A stretch of DNA of 64,000 nt. Source: Microbacterium sp. MF43. GTDB lineage: Bacteria > Actinomycetota > Actinomycetes > Actinomycetales > Microbacteriaceae. The notes beneath the pieces are model-generated. The model was not told where the DNA came from, did not search any database, and saw only the letters and a program-made list of their open reading frames with translations. Shown here piece by piece: positions 15,999-24,915 of the stretch. Location: the NCBI RefSeq assembly GCF_012847295.1, contig NZ_JABBDY010000001.1, positions 496,001-560,000 of the forward strand, written 5' to 3'. The first letter of the stretch is position 1. Each line of letters starts with the position of its first letter. The position numbers were made by a program, and so were the translations under genes.

Positions 15999-17125
15999 GC
16001 CGGCGTCCGTTCGCGCGGGGCTTCGCCCCACGCGTCCATTCCGCCGGCGAGGACGGATGCCTCGACCCCCGCGCTTCGCAGGGCACGGGCCGCACGCTCG
16101 GCGCGGACGCCGACCTTGCACACCACGACGACGGGCCCGGGCCCGGCGGCGGCGGGGTCGGCCAGGAGCTTCCCGAGCGGCAGCTCCACGGCGCCTCGCA
16201 GCACGCCGGTGGCGGTCTCGTGCGGCTCGCGCACGTCGAGGAGCGTCGCGCCGGCGGTCTGTGCCGCCAGCGTCGCGGCGAGGTCGACGTGCGGCACGGG
16301 GGTGTCGAGCGCGGGCGCTGCGTCTCCGGCCGCCGCGTCCTCGGCCGCCGCGGTGGCGGACGAGGGTCGCAGCGGCACCTCGTCGGTGCGACCGCGGAGC
16401 GCGTCGATGAGCGCCACGCGTCCGAGAAGGGGCTCGCCGACCCCGGTGAGGAGCTTGATCGTCTCCGTCGCGAGGAGCGAGCCGACCTGAAGGCAGAGGG
16501 GACCGAGCACGCCGACCTGCGCACAGCTCGGGACTTCGCCGACAGTCGACGGTGGGTACAGGTCGGACAGGCGCACCGGGGAGATGTGCTCGGGCGGTGC
16601 CGACCAGAACACCGTCACCTGGGCGTGGAACTCCTGCACGACGCCCCAGACGAGGGGAACGCCCAGGCTCTCGCAGGCGGCGGCGACGGCATCCCGCGTC
16701 TCGAACGTGTCGGTGCCGTCGACGACGACGTGCGCCCCCGCGAGCAGGTCGCGGCCGTTCTCGGGCGTGAGCCGCACGGCGACGGGCCGCACGATCGTGT
16801 GCGGCGAGAGGTCGGCGGCGACCCGCACCGCCGAGTCGACCTTGCGGTTGCCGACATCGCCCACGCGGTGCATCACCTGGCGCTGCAGATTGGATGCCTC
16901 GACCTCATCGTCGTCGATCACGGTCAGCGTGCCGACGCCCGCCGCCGCGAGGGCGAGAACCGTGGGGGAGCCGAGGCCGCCCGCTCCCACCACCGCCACG
17001 TGGGCCGCGGCGAGCCGTCGCTGCGCGATCTCGCCGAATCCGGCGAGGGCGCCGTGCCGCGCCGTGCGGACGCGCTCGTCGTCGGTGAGACCGGGGCTCG
17101 GCTCGACCAGGGGCGGGATCGGCAT
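15995..17125 (-). CDS. moeB: MoeB/MoeZ adenylyltransferase fused to a rhodanese domain
   Basis: The 376-residue protein has a ThiF/E1-like domain (1 to about 250) and a C-terminal rhodanese domain (about 285-376). The nucleotide loop VVGAGGLGS is at 45-53, the ATP-contacting [14 protein letters not shown] at 70-83, and the E1 cysteine in [11 protein letters not shown] is Cys201. The rhodanese active Cys is near 336 ([13 protein letters not shown]). It adenylates MoaD and can also provide the persulfide sulfur. Unusually, the two CxxC zinc pairs of classical MoeB are not seen. It heads the minus-strand operon. Confidence 0.9.
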   Translation of the reverse strand: MPIPPLVEPSPGLTDDERVRTARHGALAGFGEIAQRRLAAAHVAVVGAGGLGSPTVLALAAAGVGTLTVIDDDEVEASNLQRQVMHRVGDVGNRKVDSAVRVAADLSPHTIVRPVAVRLTPENGRDLLAGAHVVVDGTDTFETRDAVAAACESLGVPLVWGVVQEFHAQVTVFWSAPPEHISPVRLSDLYPPSTVGEVPSCAQVGVLGPLCLQVGSLLATETIKLLTGVGEPLLGRVALIDALRGRTDEVPLRPSSATAAAEDAAAGDAAPALDTPVPHVDLAATLAAQTAGATLLDVREPHETATGVLRGAVELPLGKLLADPAAAGPGPVVVVCKVGVRAERAARALRSAGVEASVLAGGMDAWGEAPRERTPA

Positions 17126-17131
17126 GGCTCC

Positions 17132-17137
17132 AGGGTA
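17132..17137 (-). promoter_or_regulatory. Leaderless promoter -10, moeB operon
   Basis: On the minus strand TACCCT ends six bases before the ATG at 17125, placing transcription start at the first base of moeB. Confidence 0.65.
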
Positions 17138-17247
17138 GGACGGTGCGGAGGGGACGAGCCGCGTGAGCCGCGGGTCCGGATGCACGGGCTTCGCGAAGAC
17201 TCCGCAGATGCGGCGAAATTCCTGATCAGGCGCCGCTGATGCGGTGA

Positions 17248-17253
17248 TATCGT
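17248..17253 (+). promoter_or_regulatory. Leaderless promoter -10, HTH-Mop regulator and modABC
   Basis: TATCGT ends six bases before the ATG at 17260. With the moeB promoter it leaves only about 110 bp between divergent transcripts, where a molybdate-responsive operator would be expected; I could not pick one out. Confidence 0.6.
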
Positions 17254-17259
17254 GCGGGT

Positions 17260-17652
17260 ATGCCGGACTACAAGATCGCCGAGGCCGCACGTCTCCTCGG
17301 CGTGAGCGACGACACCGTGCGCCGATGGGTCGAGGCAGGCACGCTGCCGACGACCGGAGCGAGTCCGGCGATGATCCCGGGTGACGCCCTCGCGGTGCGG
17401 GCTGTCGAGCTCGCCGCGGCTGCGCGCGAGGGGGACGTGCTCTCCAGCGCCCGCAACCGTTTCGTCGGACTGGTGACGCGCGTGCAGCGGGACGGACTCA
17501 TGGCCCAGGTCGACATCCAGGCCGGCCCGCACCGCGTCGTGTCCCTCATGTCGGCCGAGGCCGTCGACGACCTCGGCCTCGAGGTCGGCTCGCTCGCCAC
17601 CGCCGTCGTGAAGGCGACGAACGTCATCGTCGAGACGCCGCGAGGCGCCTGA
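17260..17652 (+). CDS. Molybdate-binding HTH-Mop (TOBE) regulator
   Basis: The 130-residue protein joins a MerR-like helix-turn-helix (about 4-31, YKIAEAARLLGVSDDTVRRW) to one Mop/TOBE domain (about 63-126, NRFVGLVTRVQRDGLMAQVDI then TAVVKATNVIVE). The architecture differs from E. coli ModE but serves the same logic: the Mop domain binds molybdate and the HTH binds DNA. The stop overlaps the modA ATG (TGATG), and it lies divergent to the cofactor operon, so it probably controls modABC and perhaps moeB. Confidence 0.88.
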   Translation: MPDYKIAEAARLLGVSDDTVRRWVEAGTLPTTGASPAMIPGDALAVRAVELAAAAREGDVLSSARNRFVGLVTRVQRDGLMAQVDIQAGPHRVVSLMSAEAVDDLGLEVGSLATAVVKATNVIVETPRGA

Positions 17653-18458
17653 TGCGCCGATCCGGGCAGCTCGTGTCCCTCGCGGTCGTCGCGGCGGCGC
17701 TCACGCTCGGCCTCGCCGGCTGCGCGGCTGCCGACCAGGCAACGGGGGCGGCTGCCGGGCCGGCGGAGGCGACCGGGCCCGAGCTCACCGGCGAGCTGAC
17801 CGTCTTCGCCGCCGCCTCGCTCGGGGCGGCGTTCGACGAGCTCGCGACGCAGTTCGAGGCGAGGCATCCGTTCCTCGACGTGCTCCCGATCTCGTACGAC
17901 GGTTCGAGCACGCTCGCCACGCAGCTCGTGGAGGGCGCCCCCGCCGACGTCTTCGCGTCGGCCGACGAGAGCAACATGCGGAAGGTGGTGGACGCGGGGC
18001 TGGCCAGCGGGCCCGACCTGTTCGCGTCCAACACGCTCGTGATCGCGGTGCCGGCGGGCAATCCCGGTCGCATCGCGTCCATCGACGACCTCGCGGACCC
18101 GGACCTCACGGTCGTGCTCTGCGCCCCCGAGGTGCCGTGCGGTGCGGCATCCGGAACCCTCCTCGACGACAACGGGGTGACCGTGACCCCGGCGAGCCTG
18201 GAGCAGAACGTCAACGCCGTGGTGGCGAAGGTCGCCGCCGGCGAGGCGGACGCGGGGCTCGTATACGCGACCGACGTGCTCGGACGGGACGATCTGGAAG
18301 CCGTGGTCGCAGCAGGGGCGGCCGACGTCGTCAACCACTATCCGATCGTCGCGCTCGAGTCGGCGGCCAACCGCCCCGCGGCGGACGCCTTCGTCGCTTT
18401 CGTGCTCTCGGACGACGGCCGCGCGGTGCTCGACGCACGCGGATTCGGAGCACCGTGA
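17652..18458 (+). CDS. modA: Molybdate-binding lipoprotein ModA
   Basis: The 268-residue lipoprotein carries a signal ending in the lipobox LAGC (Cys near residue 25). The mature domain opens with LTVFAAASLGAAFDELA, the ModA oxyanion-binding signature, and continues with YDGSSTLATQLVEGAPADVFASAD. It captures molybdate (or tungstate) for ModBC. Its TGA overlaps the modB GTG. Confidence 0.93.
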   Translation: MRRSGQLVSLAVVAAALTLGLAGCAAADQATGAAAGPAEATGPELTGELTVFAAASLGAAFDELATQFEARHPFLDVLPISYDGSSTLATQLVEGAPADVFASADESNMRKVVDAGLASGPDLFASNTLVIAVPAGNPGRIASIDDLADPDLTVVLCAPEVPCGAASGTLLDDNGVTVTPASLEQNVNAVVAKVAAGEADAGLVYATDVLGRDDLEAVVAAGAADVVNHYPIVALESAANRPAADAFVAFVLSDDGRAVLDARGFGAP

Positions 18459-19264
18459 GCGACGCCGGCGGCCGCATCGGGTTCGTGCCGCGGATCCTCG
18501 CCCTGCCCGCGCTGCTCGGGCTCGCCCTGCTTGCGCTCCCTCTCATCGCGCTCGTGCTGCGCGTCGACTGGTCGACGCTATGGGCCGACATCACGTCGCC
18601 CGAAGCGCTCTCGGCGCTCGGGCTGTCCCTGGTGACGGGGCTGACGGCGACCGCCGTGTGCATCGTGCTCGGCGTGCCGCTCGCGCTCCTCATCGCCCGG
18701 AGCCGCCCGCGGGCGGCGGCGGCGCTGCGCGCGCTGGTCACGGTGCCGCTCGTGCTGCCGCCGATGGTGGGCGGCGTGGCGATGCTGTTCCTGTTCGGCC
18801 GGACGAGCTGGCTCGGTGGTCTCCTCGCCGAGTGGGGTGTGCGCATCCCCTTCACGACGACCGCCGTCGTCCTGGCGCAGACCTTCGTCGCGCTGCCGTT
18901 TCTCGTGCTCGCCCTGGAGGGCTCGCTGCGGTCGACCGGCATCGGCTACGAGCAGGCCGCCGCCGCTCTCGGGGCGGGCCGGTGGACGATCCTCGGCCGC
19001 GTGACGCTGCCGCTGGCCGCGCCCGGGCTGGTCGCCGGGATCGTGCTGTGCTTCGCGCGCGCGATCGGCGAGTTCGGCGCGACAGCGCTCTTCGCCGGCA
19101 ACGCGCCGGGCGTGACGCAGACCATGCCCCTGGCGATCTACACGGCCTTCAACGGCGCCGGCGTGTCGCAGGGCACGGCGGTGGCGCTCTCGCTCCTCCT
19201 GCTCGTGACGGCGATCGCCGTGCTGCTGCTCGTGCGGGCGTGGCGGGCGGAGGCGCCGAGGTGA
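18455..19264 (+). CDS. modB: Molybdate ABC transporter permease ModB
   Basis: The 269-residue membrane protein has five to six helices. The ATPase-docking loop is GYEQAAAALGAGRWTILGRV followed by TLPLAAPGL, and CFARAIGEFGATALFAGN is highly typical of ModB. GTG at 18455 overlaps the modA stop; its own stop overlaps the modC GTG at 19261. Confidence 0.93.
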   Translation: MSDAGGRIGFVPRILALPALLGLALLALPLIALVLRVDWSTLWADITSPEALSALGLSLVTGLTATAVCIVLGVPLALLIARSRPRAAAALRALVTVPLVLPPMVGGVAMLFLFGRTSWLGGLLAEWGVRIPFTTTAVVLAQTFVALPFLVLALEGSLRSTGIGYEQAAAALGAGRWTILGRVTLPLAAPGLVAGIVLCFARAIGEFGATALFAGNAPGVTQTMPLAIYTAFNGAGVSQGTAVALSLLLLVTAIAVLLLVRAWRAEAPR

Positions 19265-20361
19265 CCGGCGCGACGCTCGACGTCCGCGTCGCCGTCGAGC
19301 GGCCCGGCTTCCGCCTCGACGCAGAGCTGCGCGCAGGCGCGGGCGAGGTCGTGGCGGTGATGGGCCCGAGCGGAGCGGGCAAGTCGACCCTGCTCGGCGT
19401 GCTCGCGGGCCTCGTCCGCCTGGACGACGGTCATGTCCGTCTCGGCGAACGCGAGCTGGACCGTGCGCCGCGCCGATGGACGACGCCGGCCCAGCGCGGC
19501 ATCGTCCTGCTGGGTCAGGAGCCGCGGCTCTTCCCGCATCTGTCGGCGCACGAGAACATCGCCTTCGGCCTGCGGGTCCACGGCGCCGCGAAGCCCGTCG
19601 CGCACGCCGAGGCCGACGAGTGGCTGTGGCGGGTGGGCCTCGACGGCATGGGGGCGCGGCGGCCCTCGCAGCTGTCGGGCGGACAGCAGCAGCGCGTCGC
19701 GCTCGCGCGCGCCCTCGCGACATCCCCGTCGGCCCTCCTGCTCGACGAGCCGCTCACGTCGCTCGACGCGGAGACCGCCGCCGACATCCGCGGGCTGCTG
19801 CACGACCAGCTCCACGCGACGCGCATGACGGCGATCGTCGCGACGCACGACGCCGTCGACGCGGTCTCCCTCGCCACCCGCCTGCTCGTGCTCGAGGGGG
19901 GTCGCGTGACCCAGGCCGGTGCCGTGCGCGAGGTCCTCGCCTCGCCGGGCACCCGGTTCACGGCGGCCGTGGCCGGGCTCAACCGTGTCGTCGGCGCGGT
20001 GGCCGGCGGGCGCTGGGAGCGGGGGCCTCTCGTGCTCGCGAGCGCGGGCGAGGCATCCGTTCCCTCCGGCACCATCGAGGCCGCCGCGGTGTTCCGGCCG
20101 TCGGCCGTCGGGATCGAGCGCGTCGGCGCGGACACATGGACGGGCGCGCTGCGGCTGGAGGACTCCGCTCGCTCCGGGGAGTGGCTGGCCCGGGTGACGC
20201 GCCTCGAGCAGACGCCCGCGGGCGTCAGGGTGCGCACGGCCGAGCCCGAGGTCGCCGTCGACCTACCGGCCGACCGCGCGGCCGAGCTCGGGCTCGCGCC
20301 GGGGGTGCCGGTGCGGCTTCGTGTGGCGAGGGACGACGTGCGACTCGTGCCGCTGCCGTGA
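19261..20361 (+). CDS. modC: Molybdate ABC transporter ATPase ModC
   Basis: The 366-residue ATPase energises ModB. Walker A is GPSGAGKST (about 38-46), the ABC signature LSGGQQQRVALARAL (about 138), and Walker B LLLDEPLTSLDA (about 160). A regulatory C-terminal region ending in RVARDDVRLVPLP is of the TOBE type. The Q-loop reads LLGQEPRLFPHLSAHENI. modABC are coupled by 4-base overlaps. Confidence 0.93.
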   Translation: MTGATLDVRVAVERPGFRLDAELRAGAGEVVAVMGPSGAGKSTLLGVLAGLVRLDDGHVRLGERELDRAPRRWTTPAQRGIVLLGQEPRLFPHLSAHENIAFGLRVHGAAKPVAHAEADEWLWRVGLDGMGARRPSQLSGGQQQRVALARALATSPSALLLDEPLTSLDAETAADIRGLLHDQLHATRMTAIVATHDAVDAVSLATRLLVLEGGRVTQAGAVREVLASPGTRFTAAVAGLNRVVGAVAGGRWERGPLVLASAGEASVPSGTIEAAAVFRPSAVGIERVGADTWTGALRLEDSARSGEWLARVTRLEQTPAGVRVRTAEPEVAVDLPADRAAELGLAPGVPVRLRVARDDVRLVPLP

Positions 20362-20374
20362 CCGGCCCCGCTCC

Positions 20375-20380
20375 TAGACT
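20375..20380 (+). promoter_or_regulatory. Leaderless promoter -10, acetyltransferase gene
   Basis: TAGACT ends six bases before the GTG at 20387, decoupling this gene from modC. Confidence 0.65.
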
Positions 20381-20386
20381 CGTGGC

Positions 20387-20983
20387 GTGCGCATCCGCCC
20401 CTTCCGTTCCGGCGACGAGCCGGCGCTCGCCGACATCTGCCTGAAGACGGCGGATGCCGGCGCCGACGCCACCGGGGTGCTCGACGACGACGACCTGTGG
20501 GCCGAGATCTTCGTCCTTCCGTACGTCGCCCGTCACCCGGATCTCGCCTTCGTCGTCGAGGCCGGCGACGGGCGCGTCGTGGGCTACGTCGTCGCGGCGC
20601 CCGACACCCGGGAGTTCGAGGAGTGGTTCCGCACGCGGTGGTGGCCGAAGGCCGGCGCACGGTGGCCGCGGCCGGGCGCCGAGAGATCGCGGCAGGACGG
20701 CATCCTGCTCTATGCGTACGGGCGCGGTCCGGGCGCCGAGCCGTACGGCGACGACTATCCCGCACACCTGCACATCGACCTCCTCCCCGAGGCGCAGGGG
20801 CAGGGGCTGGGGCGACGGCTGATCGATACGCTGATCGACGAGCTGCGCCGCCGTGGTGTCACCGGGCTCCACCTCGTGGCCTCCTCCGACAACGCCGGGG
20901 CCGTCGCGTTCTACCCGCGCGTGGGTTTCGCGCCCCTGCCCTCGCACGACGGGGTCCGGGCCTTCGGTCGCCGGCTGGATTGA
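20387..20983 (+). CDS. GNAT-family N-acetyltransferase
   Basis: The 198-residue protein shows the GNAT acetyl-CoA binding core LHIDLLPEAQGQGLGRRLID (pyrophosphate loop Q-x-x-G-x-G/A) and the C-terminal GLHLVASSDNAGAVAFYPRV segment. RIRPFRSGDEPALADICLKT is a typical N-terminus. The inserted segment around residues 75-125 resembles relatives fused to or confused with beta-N-acetylglucosaminidases. The acceptor is unknown. GTG is chosen because of the leaderless -10 element. Confidence 0.85.
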   Translation: MRIRPFRSGDEPALADICLKTADAGADATGVLDDDDLWAEIFVLPYVARHPDLAFVVEAGDGRVVGYVVAAPDTREFEEWFRTRWWPKAGARWPRPGAERSRQDGILLYAYGRGPGAEPYGDDYPAHLHIDLLPEAQGQGLGRRLIDTLIDELRRRGVTGLHLVASSDNAGAVAFYPRVGFAPLPSHDGVRAFGRRLD

Positions 20984-21033
20984 ACCCGGTGGGGGCTCCG
21001 CGTCAAGCCCTGCGCGGCGACGGCCTGCCCGCG

Positions 21034-21039
21034 TACTCT
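21034..21039 (+). promoter_or_regulatory. Leaderless promoter -10, SDR/DUF2867 gene
   Basis: TACTCT ends six bases before the ATG at 21046. Confidence 0.55.
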
Positions 21040-21045
21040 GCCTCC

Positions 21046-22656
21046 ATGGAAGACCTCTCCTCGCCGACGGGACGTGAGCCGGCACTCGCCGCCGTCCCGG
21101 GGCCGGACGGCCAGGCGCCGCGGGCGCTCGTCATCGGCGCCACGGGCTACATCGGCGGGCGCCTCGTGCCCCGTCTCCTCGCGGGCGGCTACGTGGTGCG
21201 CGTCCTCGCGCGGGACGCCGCACGCATGGCCGCGTTCTCGTGGGGTGGCAGCGTCGAGGTCGTGGAAGGCGACGCGACGGATGCCTCGGCGGTCGCCCGT
21301 GCCGTCGAAGACGTCGACGTCCTCTACTACCTCGTGCACTCGATGGCCGCGGGCCGCGACTTCGCCGACACCGACCGGCGTGCGGCCGAGACCGTGGCGA
21401 ACGCAGCGGCGGAAGCCGGCGTCGCGCGCATCGTGTACCTCGGTGGTCTTCACCCCGACGGTGTCGCCCTCTCGCCGCACCTGCGCTCGCGCGTCGAGGT
21501 GGGCGAGGTGCTCCTCGCGAGTGGCGTGCCGACGCTCGTGCTGCAGGCGGGCGTCGTGATCGGCTCGGGCTCGGCGTCGTTCGAGATGGTGCGCCACCTC
21601 ACCGAGGTGCTGCCGTACATGCCGGCTCCGAAGTGGGTGCGCAACCGCATTCAGCCGATCGCCGTGCGCGACGTGCTGCACTACCTGCTGGGCGCCGCGC
21701 GGGTGCCCGCCGACGTCAACCGGGCCGTCGACATCGGAGGACCGGATGTGCTGCGGTACGGGCAGATGATGAACGGTTACGCCGTCGAAGCGGGGCTGCC
21801 GCAGCGAGCCATCGCGGCGCTCCCGGTGCTCACTCCGCGCCTCGCTTCGCACTGGGTGAACCTCGTCACGCCGATCCCGCGATCGATCGCGAGACCGCTC
21901 GTGGAGTCGCTTCAGAACGAATGCGTCATGAAGGATCACGCGATCGACGAGCTCGTGCCGCGCCCGGCCGACGGCCTCACGCCGTACCGGGAAGCCGTGC
22001 GGCTCGCGCTCGGGCGTGTCGAGTCCGACACCGTCGAGACGAGCTGGGCGGACGCCGAAGTGCTCGGGGTGCCCAGCGATCCGCTTCCCAGCGACCCGGA
22101 CTGGGCGGGGCGCGTCGTGTTCGTCGATGCGCGGACGGCGCACACCTCGGCGCCGCCCGAGGCGCTGTGGCGGGTGATCGAGGGCATCGGCGGCGAGAAC
22201 GGCTGGTACTCGTCGCCGATCCTGTGGGCGATCCGGGGCTGGATGGACCGGCTCGTCGGCGGGATCGGACTCGCCCGGGGCCGCCGTTCGCGGGCGCGGC
22301 TGGGCGTCGGCGATGCACTGGACTTCTGGCGTGTCGAAGCACTCGAGCCGGGACGGATGCTGCGGCTTCGCGCCGAGATGAAGGTGCCCGGTCTCGCGTG
22401 GCTCGAGCTGCGGGCCTCGCCCGAGGGGGACGGCTCGCGGTACGACCAGCGCGCCGTGTTCTTCCCGCGCGGGCTGGCAGGACGTCTGTACTGGCTCGCG
22501 GTGCTGCCGTTCCACGGATTCGTCTTCGCCGGCATGGCGAGCCGGATCGCCGCGACGGCCGAGGCGGGCGCCGGCGGCGGGACCGCACCGCCGGTGGAGG
22601 AGCTGCCCGACGCCGCGCCGCAGGAGTTCAGCGCCGGGGTGGAGCCGGCTCGCTGA
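21046..22656 (+). CDS. NAD(P)-dependent SDR protein with C-terminal DUF2867 domain
   Basis: The 536-residue protein has an N-terminal atypical short-chain dehydrogenase fold: VIGATGYIGGRLVPRLL near residue 28 is the GxTGxxG nucleotide loop, and YYLVHSMAAGRDFADTD is typical of the NmrA-like subgroup. A C-terminal DUF2867 (SRPBCC-like) domain occupies about 370-520 (WRVIEGIGGENGWYSSPILW, RFDQ-like YDQRAVFFPRGLAGRLYW). The reaction is unknown; ubiquinone-cofactor or lipid-related roles have been suggested for relatives. The last 29 bases overlap the convergent acetyltransferase gene. Confidence 0.88.
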   Translation: MEDLSSPTGREPALAAVPGPDGQAPRALVIGATGYIGGRLVPRLLAGGYVVRVLARDAARMAAFSWGGSVEVVEGDATDASAVARAVEDVDVLYYLVHSMAAGRDFADTDRRAAETVANAAAEAGVARIVYLGGLHPDGVALSPHLRSRVEVGEVLLASGVPTLVLQAGVVIGSGSASFEMVRHLTEVLPYMPAPKWVRNRIQPIAVRDVLHYLLGAARVPADVNRAVDIGGPDVLRYGQMMNGYAVEAGLPQRAIAALPVLTPRLASHWVNLVTPIPRSIARPLVESLQNECVMKDHAIDELVPRPADGLTPYREAVRLALGRVESDTVETSWADAEVLGVPSDPLPSDPDWAGRVVFVDARTAHTSAPPEALWRVIEGIGGENGWYSSPILWAIRGWMDRLVGGIGLARGRRSRARLGVGDALDFWRVEALEPGRMLRLRAEMKVPGLAWLELRASPEGDGSRYDQRAVFFPRGLAGRLYWLAVLPFHGFVFAGMASRIAATAEAGAGGGTAPPVEELPDAAPQEFSAGVEPAR

Positions 22657-23182
22657 GATCACGGATGCGGCGCCGCTCGAAGAGGGTGTAGACCGCACCT
22701 CTCCAGCCGCGTCTCTCGTCGGTGAGCGTGGCACCGTCCTCGTGCCAGCCGTGCGCCTCGTAGAAGGCGGCGGCCCGGAGGTTGCCGTCGAGCACCCACA
22801 GGTGCGCGTGGCGGAATCCCTCGGCGCGCAGTCTGTTCTCGGCCTCGACCAGGAGGGCGTGGCCGACGCCGCGCGACCAGTGGTCGGGAAGAGCGTAGAT
22901 CGCGAACAGCTGACCGTCGCGCGGCAGATCGTCGTCGATCGACGGTCCGATCGCCGCCCACCCCACCGGCACGCCGCCGACCTCGGCGATGAACTCCACG
23001 TGGCGCGGCCCGTGCAGCTCGTCCCACCGTGCCGCCCGGCGCTCGCCCTCGCTGTCGGCGTCCATCTGGTCGAGGATCTCGGCGTCGATGAGTCCCGTGT
23101 AGGCGGCGCGCCAGGTGTCGATCCGGATGCGGGAGATGGTGAGCGCATCCTCACGCAGCGCCGTGCGGACGGTGACGGTCAT
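22628..23182 (-). CDS. GNAT-family N-acetyltransferase
   Basis: The 184-residue protein has the GNAT layout: VRTALREDALTISRIRIDTW, then an acetyl-CoA site LPDHWSRGVGHALLVEAENRL near residue 98, and AAFYEAHGWHEDGATLTDE at the C-terminal part. The substrate is unknown. It overlaps the tail of the SDR gene on the opposite strand by 29 bp. The ATG at 23182 follows a leaderless -10 element. Confidence 0.85.
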   Translation of the reverse strand: MTVTVRTALREDALTISRIRIDTWRAAYTGLIDAEILDQMDADSEGERRAARWDELHGPRHVEFIAEVGGVPVGWAAIGPSIDDDLPRDGQLFAIYALPDHWSRGVGHALLVEAENRLRAEGFRHAHLWVLDGNLRAAAFYEAHGWHEDGATLTDERRGWRGAVYTLFERRRIRDLSEPAPPRR

Positions 23183-23188
23183 GCACCG

Positions 23189-23194
23189 ACGCTA
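23189..23194 (-). promoter_or_regulatory. Leaderless promoter -10, acetyltransferase gene (minus)
   Basis: On the minus strand TAGCGT ends six bases before the ATG at 23182. Confidence 0.6.
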
Positions 23195-23235
23195 GCGGAG
23201 GCATCCCGCTCCCACACCGCGGACGTCGCGGCGGC

Positions 23236-24915
23236 TCAGCCTTCGATGCGGCCGGCTTCGAGGCGCACGACCCGGTCGACGAGCCCCGCGGGGACGGCGG
23301 CGTGCGAGATGAGCACGACGGCGCGCTCGGGACCGACGGCTCCCAGCAGGTCGGCGAGGAGGGCGTCGGATGCCTCGGGGTCGACGCCCGCGGTCGGCTC
23401 GTCGAGCACGAGCACCGGGAAGCCGCGCAGCAGGGCGCGGGCGAGGGCGATCCGCTGCGCCTGGCCTCCCGAGACCAGTGCGCCGCGCTCGCCGACGCGC
23501 GCGTCGAGTCCGCCGCGCTCCGCGAGCCATGTTCCCAGGCCGACGCGCGCCAGCACGTCTTCGAGGTCCGAATCTGTCGCCCGGTCGTTCGCGAAGAGCA
23601 GGTTCTGGCGGATGTCCTCGTCGAAGAGCATGGGTCGCTGCTCGCACAGTCCGACGGTGAGCCGCACGTCGTCGGCGGCGAGATCGTGCGCCGAGCGTCC
23701 GCCGATATCGTAGGCGCCGTCGACCTCGAGGAAGCGGACGAGCGCGTGTGCGAGCGTGGACTTCCCTGCCCCGCTCGGCCCGATCACGAGGACGCGCTCG
23801 CCGGGGCGTACGTGCAGATCGACGTCGCGCAGCGAGGCATCCGCACCGCCCGGCCAGCGCACGGACGCGCCGCTCAGACGCAGTCCCTCGCCGAGCCCCG
23901 GTGCGTCGCCGGTGGCCGCGATCGGCCGCTCGTCCACGATCTCGGCCGGCACGGCGGCGGGTACGGCCGCGGCGATGCGCTCAGCGGAGGCTCGCACCTG
24001 CCGCCACGCCGAGGCGGCGAGGGGCGCCGACGCGAAGACCTCGAACACGGCCATCGGCACCAGGACGGCGACCGCGATCTGCGGGCCGTCCACCGCCCCG
24101 GACGCCGCACCCGGACCGGCGGCGAGGACGGCGAGGATCGAGGCGGCTCCGGCGAGCAGCGAGACGACGGCGGCGGTGCCGGCCTGCGCCCCTGCGCGCC
24201 GCACGACCGCCCGCCGCAGGGCGGCGTCGGCGGCGGCGATGCGGGCGCGGCTGGAGGCCTCGGCGCCGTACGCCAGCAGCACGTCGATGCTGCCGAGGTG
24301 GTCGACGACGGCATCGGCGACGCGCGCGCGAAGGGGAGCGATGTCGCGCTCGGCGCGGGATCCGGCCGCCCAGCCCCACAGGGCCGCAGCGCACCCGGCG
24401 GCCAGCAGGCAGCCGAGCAGTGTCAACGCCGCCGGCCACCACACCAGGGCCACCAGCACGACGGCTCCGAGGGCGACGGTGGCCGAGGCGACGAGCGGCT
24501 GCACCACCCGCAGCGGCAGGTTCTGCAGGTCGTCGACATCGTCGACCAGCGCTCCGAGCACCGATCCGCGGCGTGTGCGGGCCAGGCCGTCCGGAGCGAG
24601 GGGCACGAGGCGCCGGATGAGCGCCGCCCGCGTCGTCGCCAGCTGACGAAGGGCCGCGTCGTGACCGGTGAGCCGTTCCAGGTAGCGGAAGCTCGCGCGC
24701 GCCAGCGCGAAGAACCGCACGCCCACGACGGCAGCCGAGAGATAGAGCACCGGCGGCTGCTCGCTGGCGCGCACGATGAGCCACGCGCTGACCGCGAGGA
24801 GGGCGACGGCGGATGCCTCCGACGCGAATCCCGACGCGAGCGCCGGCCAGAAGCGGCGGGCCGGCGGGAGAGCGCCGCGCAGCACGGCGGCGGGGGTGAC
24901 GGATGCCTCGCTCAC
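23236..24915 (-). CDS. cydC: Thiol reductant ABC exporter subunit CydC
   Basis: The 559-residue ABC half-transporter has about six membrane helices (30-290) and a C-terminal ATPase with VIGPSGAGKST, VSGGQAQRIALARALL and VLVLDEPTAGVDPE. RFFALARASFRYLERLTGHDAALR is typical of CydC. With CydD it exports cysteine/glutathione or handles heme, needed for assembly of cytochrome bd. GTG at 24915 overlaps the cydD stop. Confidence 0.92.
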   Translation of the reverse strand: MSEASVTPAAVLRGALPPARRFWPALASGFASEASAVALLAVSAWLIVRASEQPPVLYLSAAVVGVRFFALARASFRYLERLTGHDAALRQLATTRAALIRRLVPLAPDGLARTRRGSVLGALVDDVDDLQNLPLRVVQPLVASATVALGAVVLVALVWWPAALTLLGCLLAAGCAAALWGWAAGSRAERDIAPLRARVADAVVDHLGSIDVLLAYGAEASSRARIAAADAALRRAVVRRAGAQAGTAAVVSLLAGAASILAVLAAGPGAASGAVDGPQIAVAVLVPMAVFEVFASAPLAASAWRQVRASAERIAAAVPAAVPAEIVDERPIAATGDAPGLGEGLRLSGASVRWPGGADASLRDVDLHVRPGERVLVIGPSGAGKSTLAHALVRFLEVDGAYDIGGRSAHDLAADDVRLTVGLCEQRPMLFDEDIRQNLLFANDRATDSDLEDVLARVGLGTWLAERGGLDARVGERGALVSGGQAQRIALARALLRGFPVLVLDEPTAGVDPEASDALLADLLGAVGPERAVVLISHAAVPAGLVDRVVRLEAGRIEG

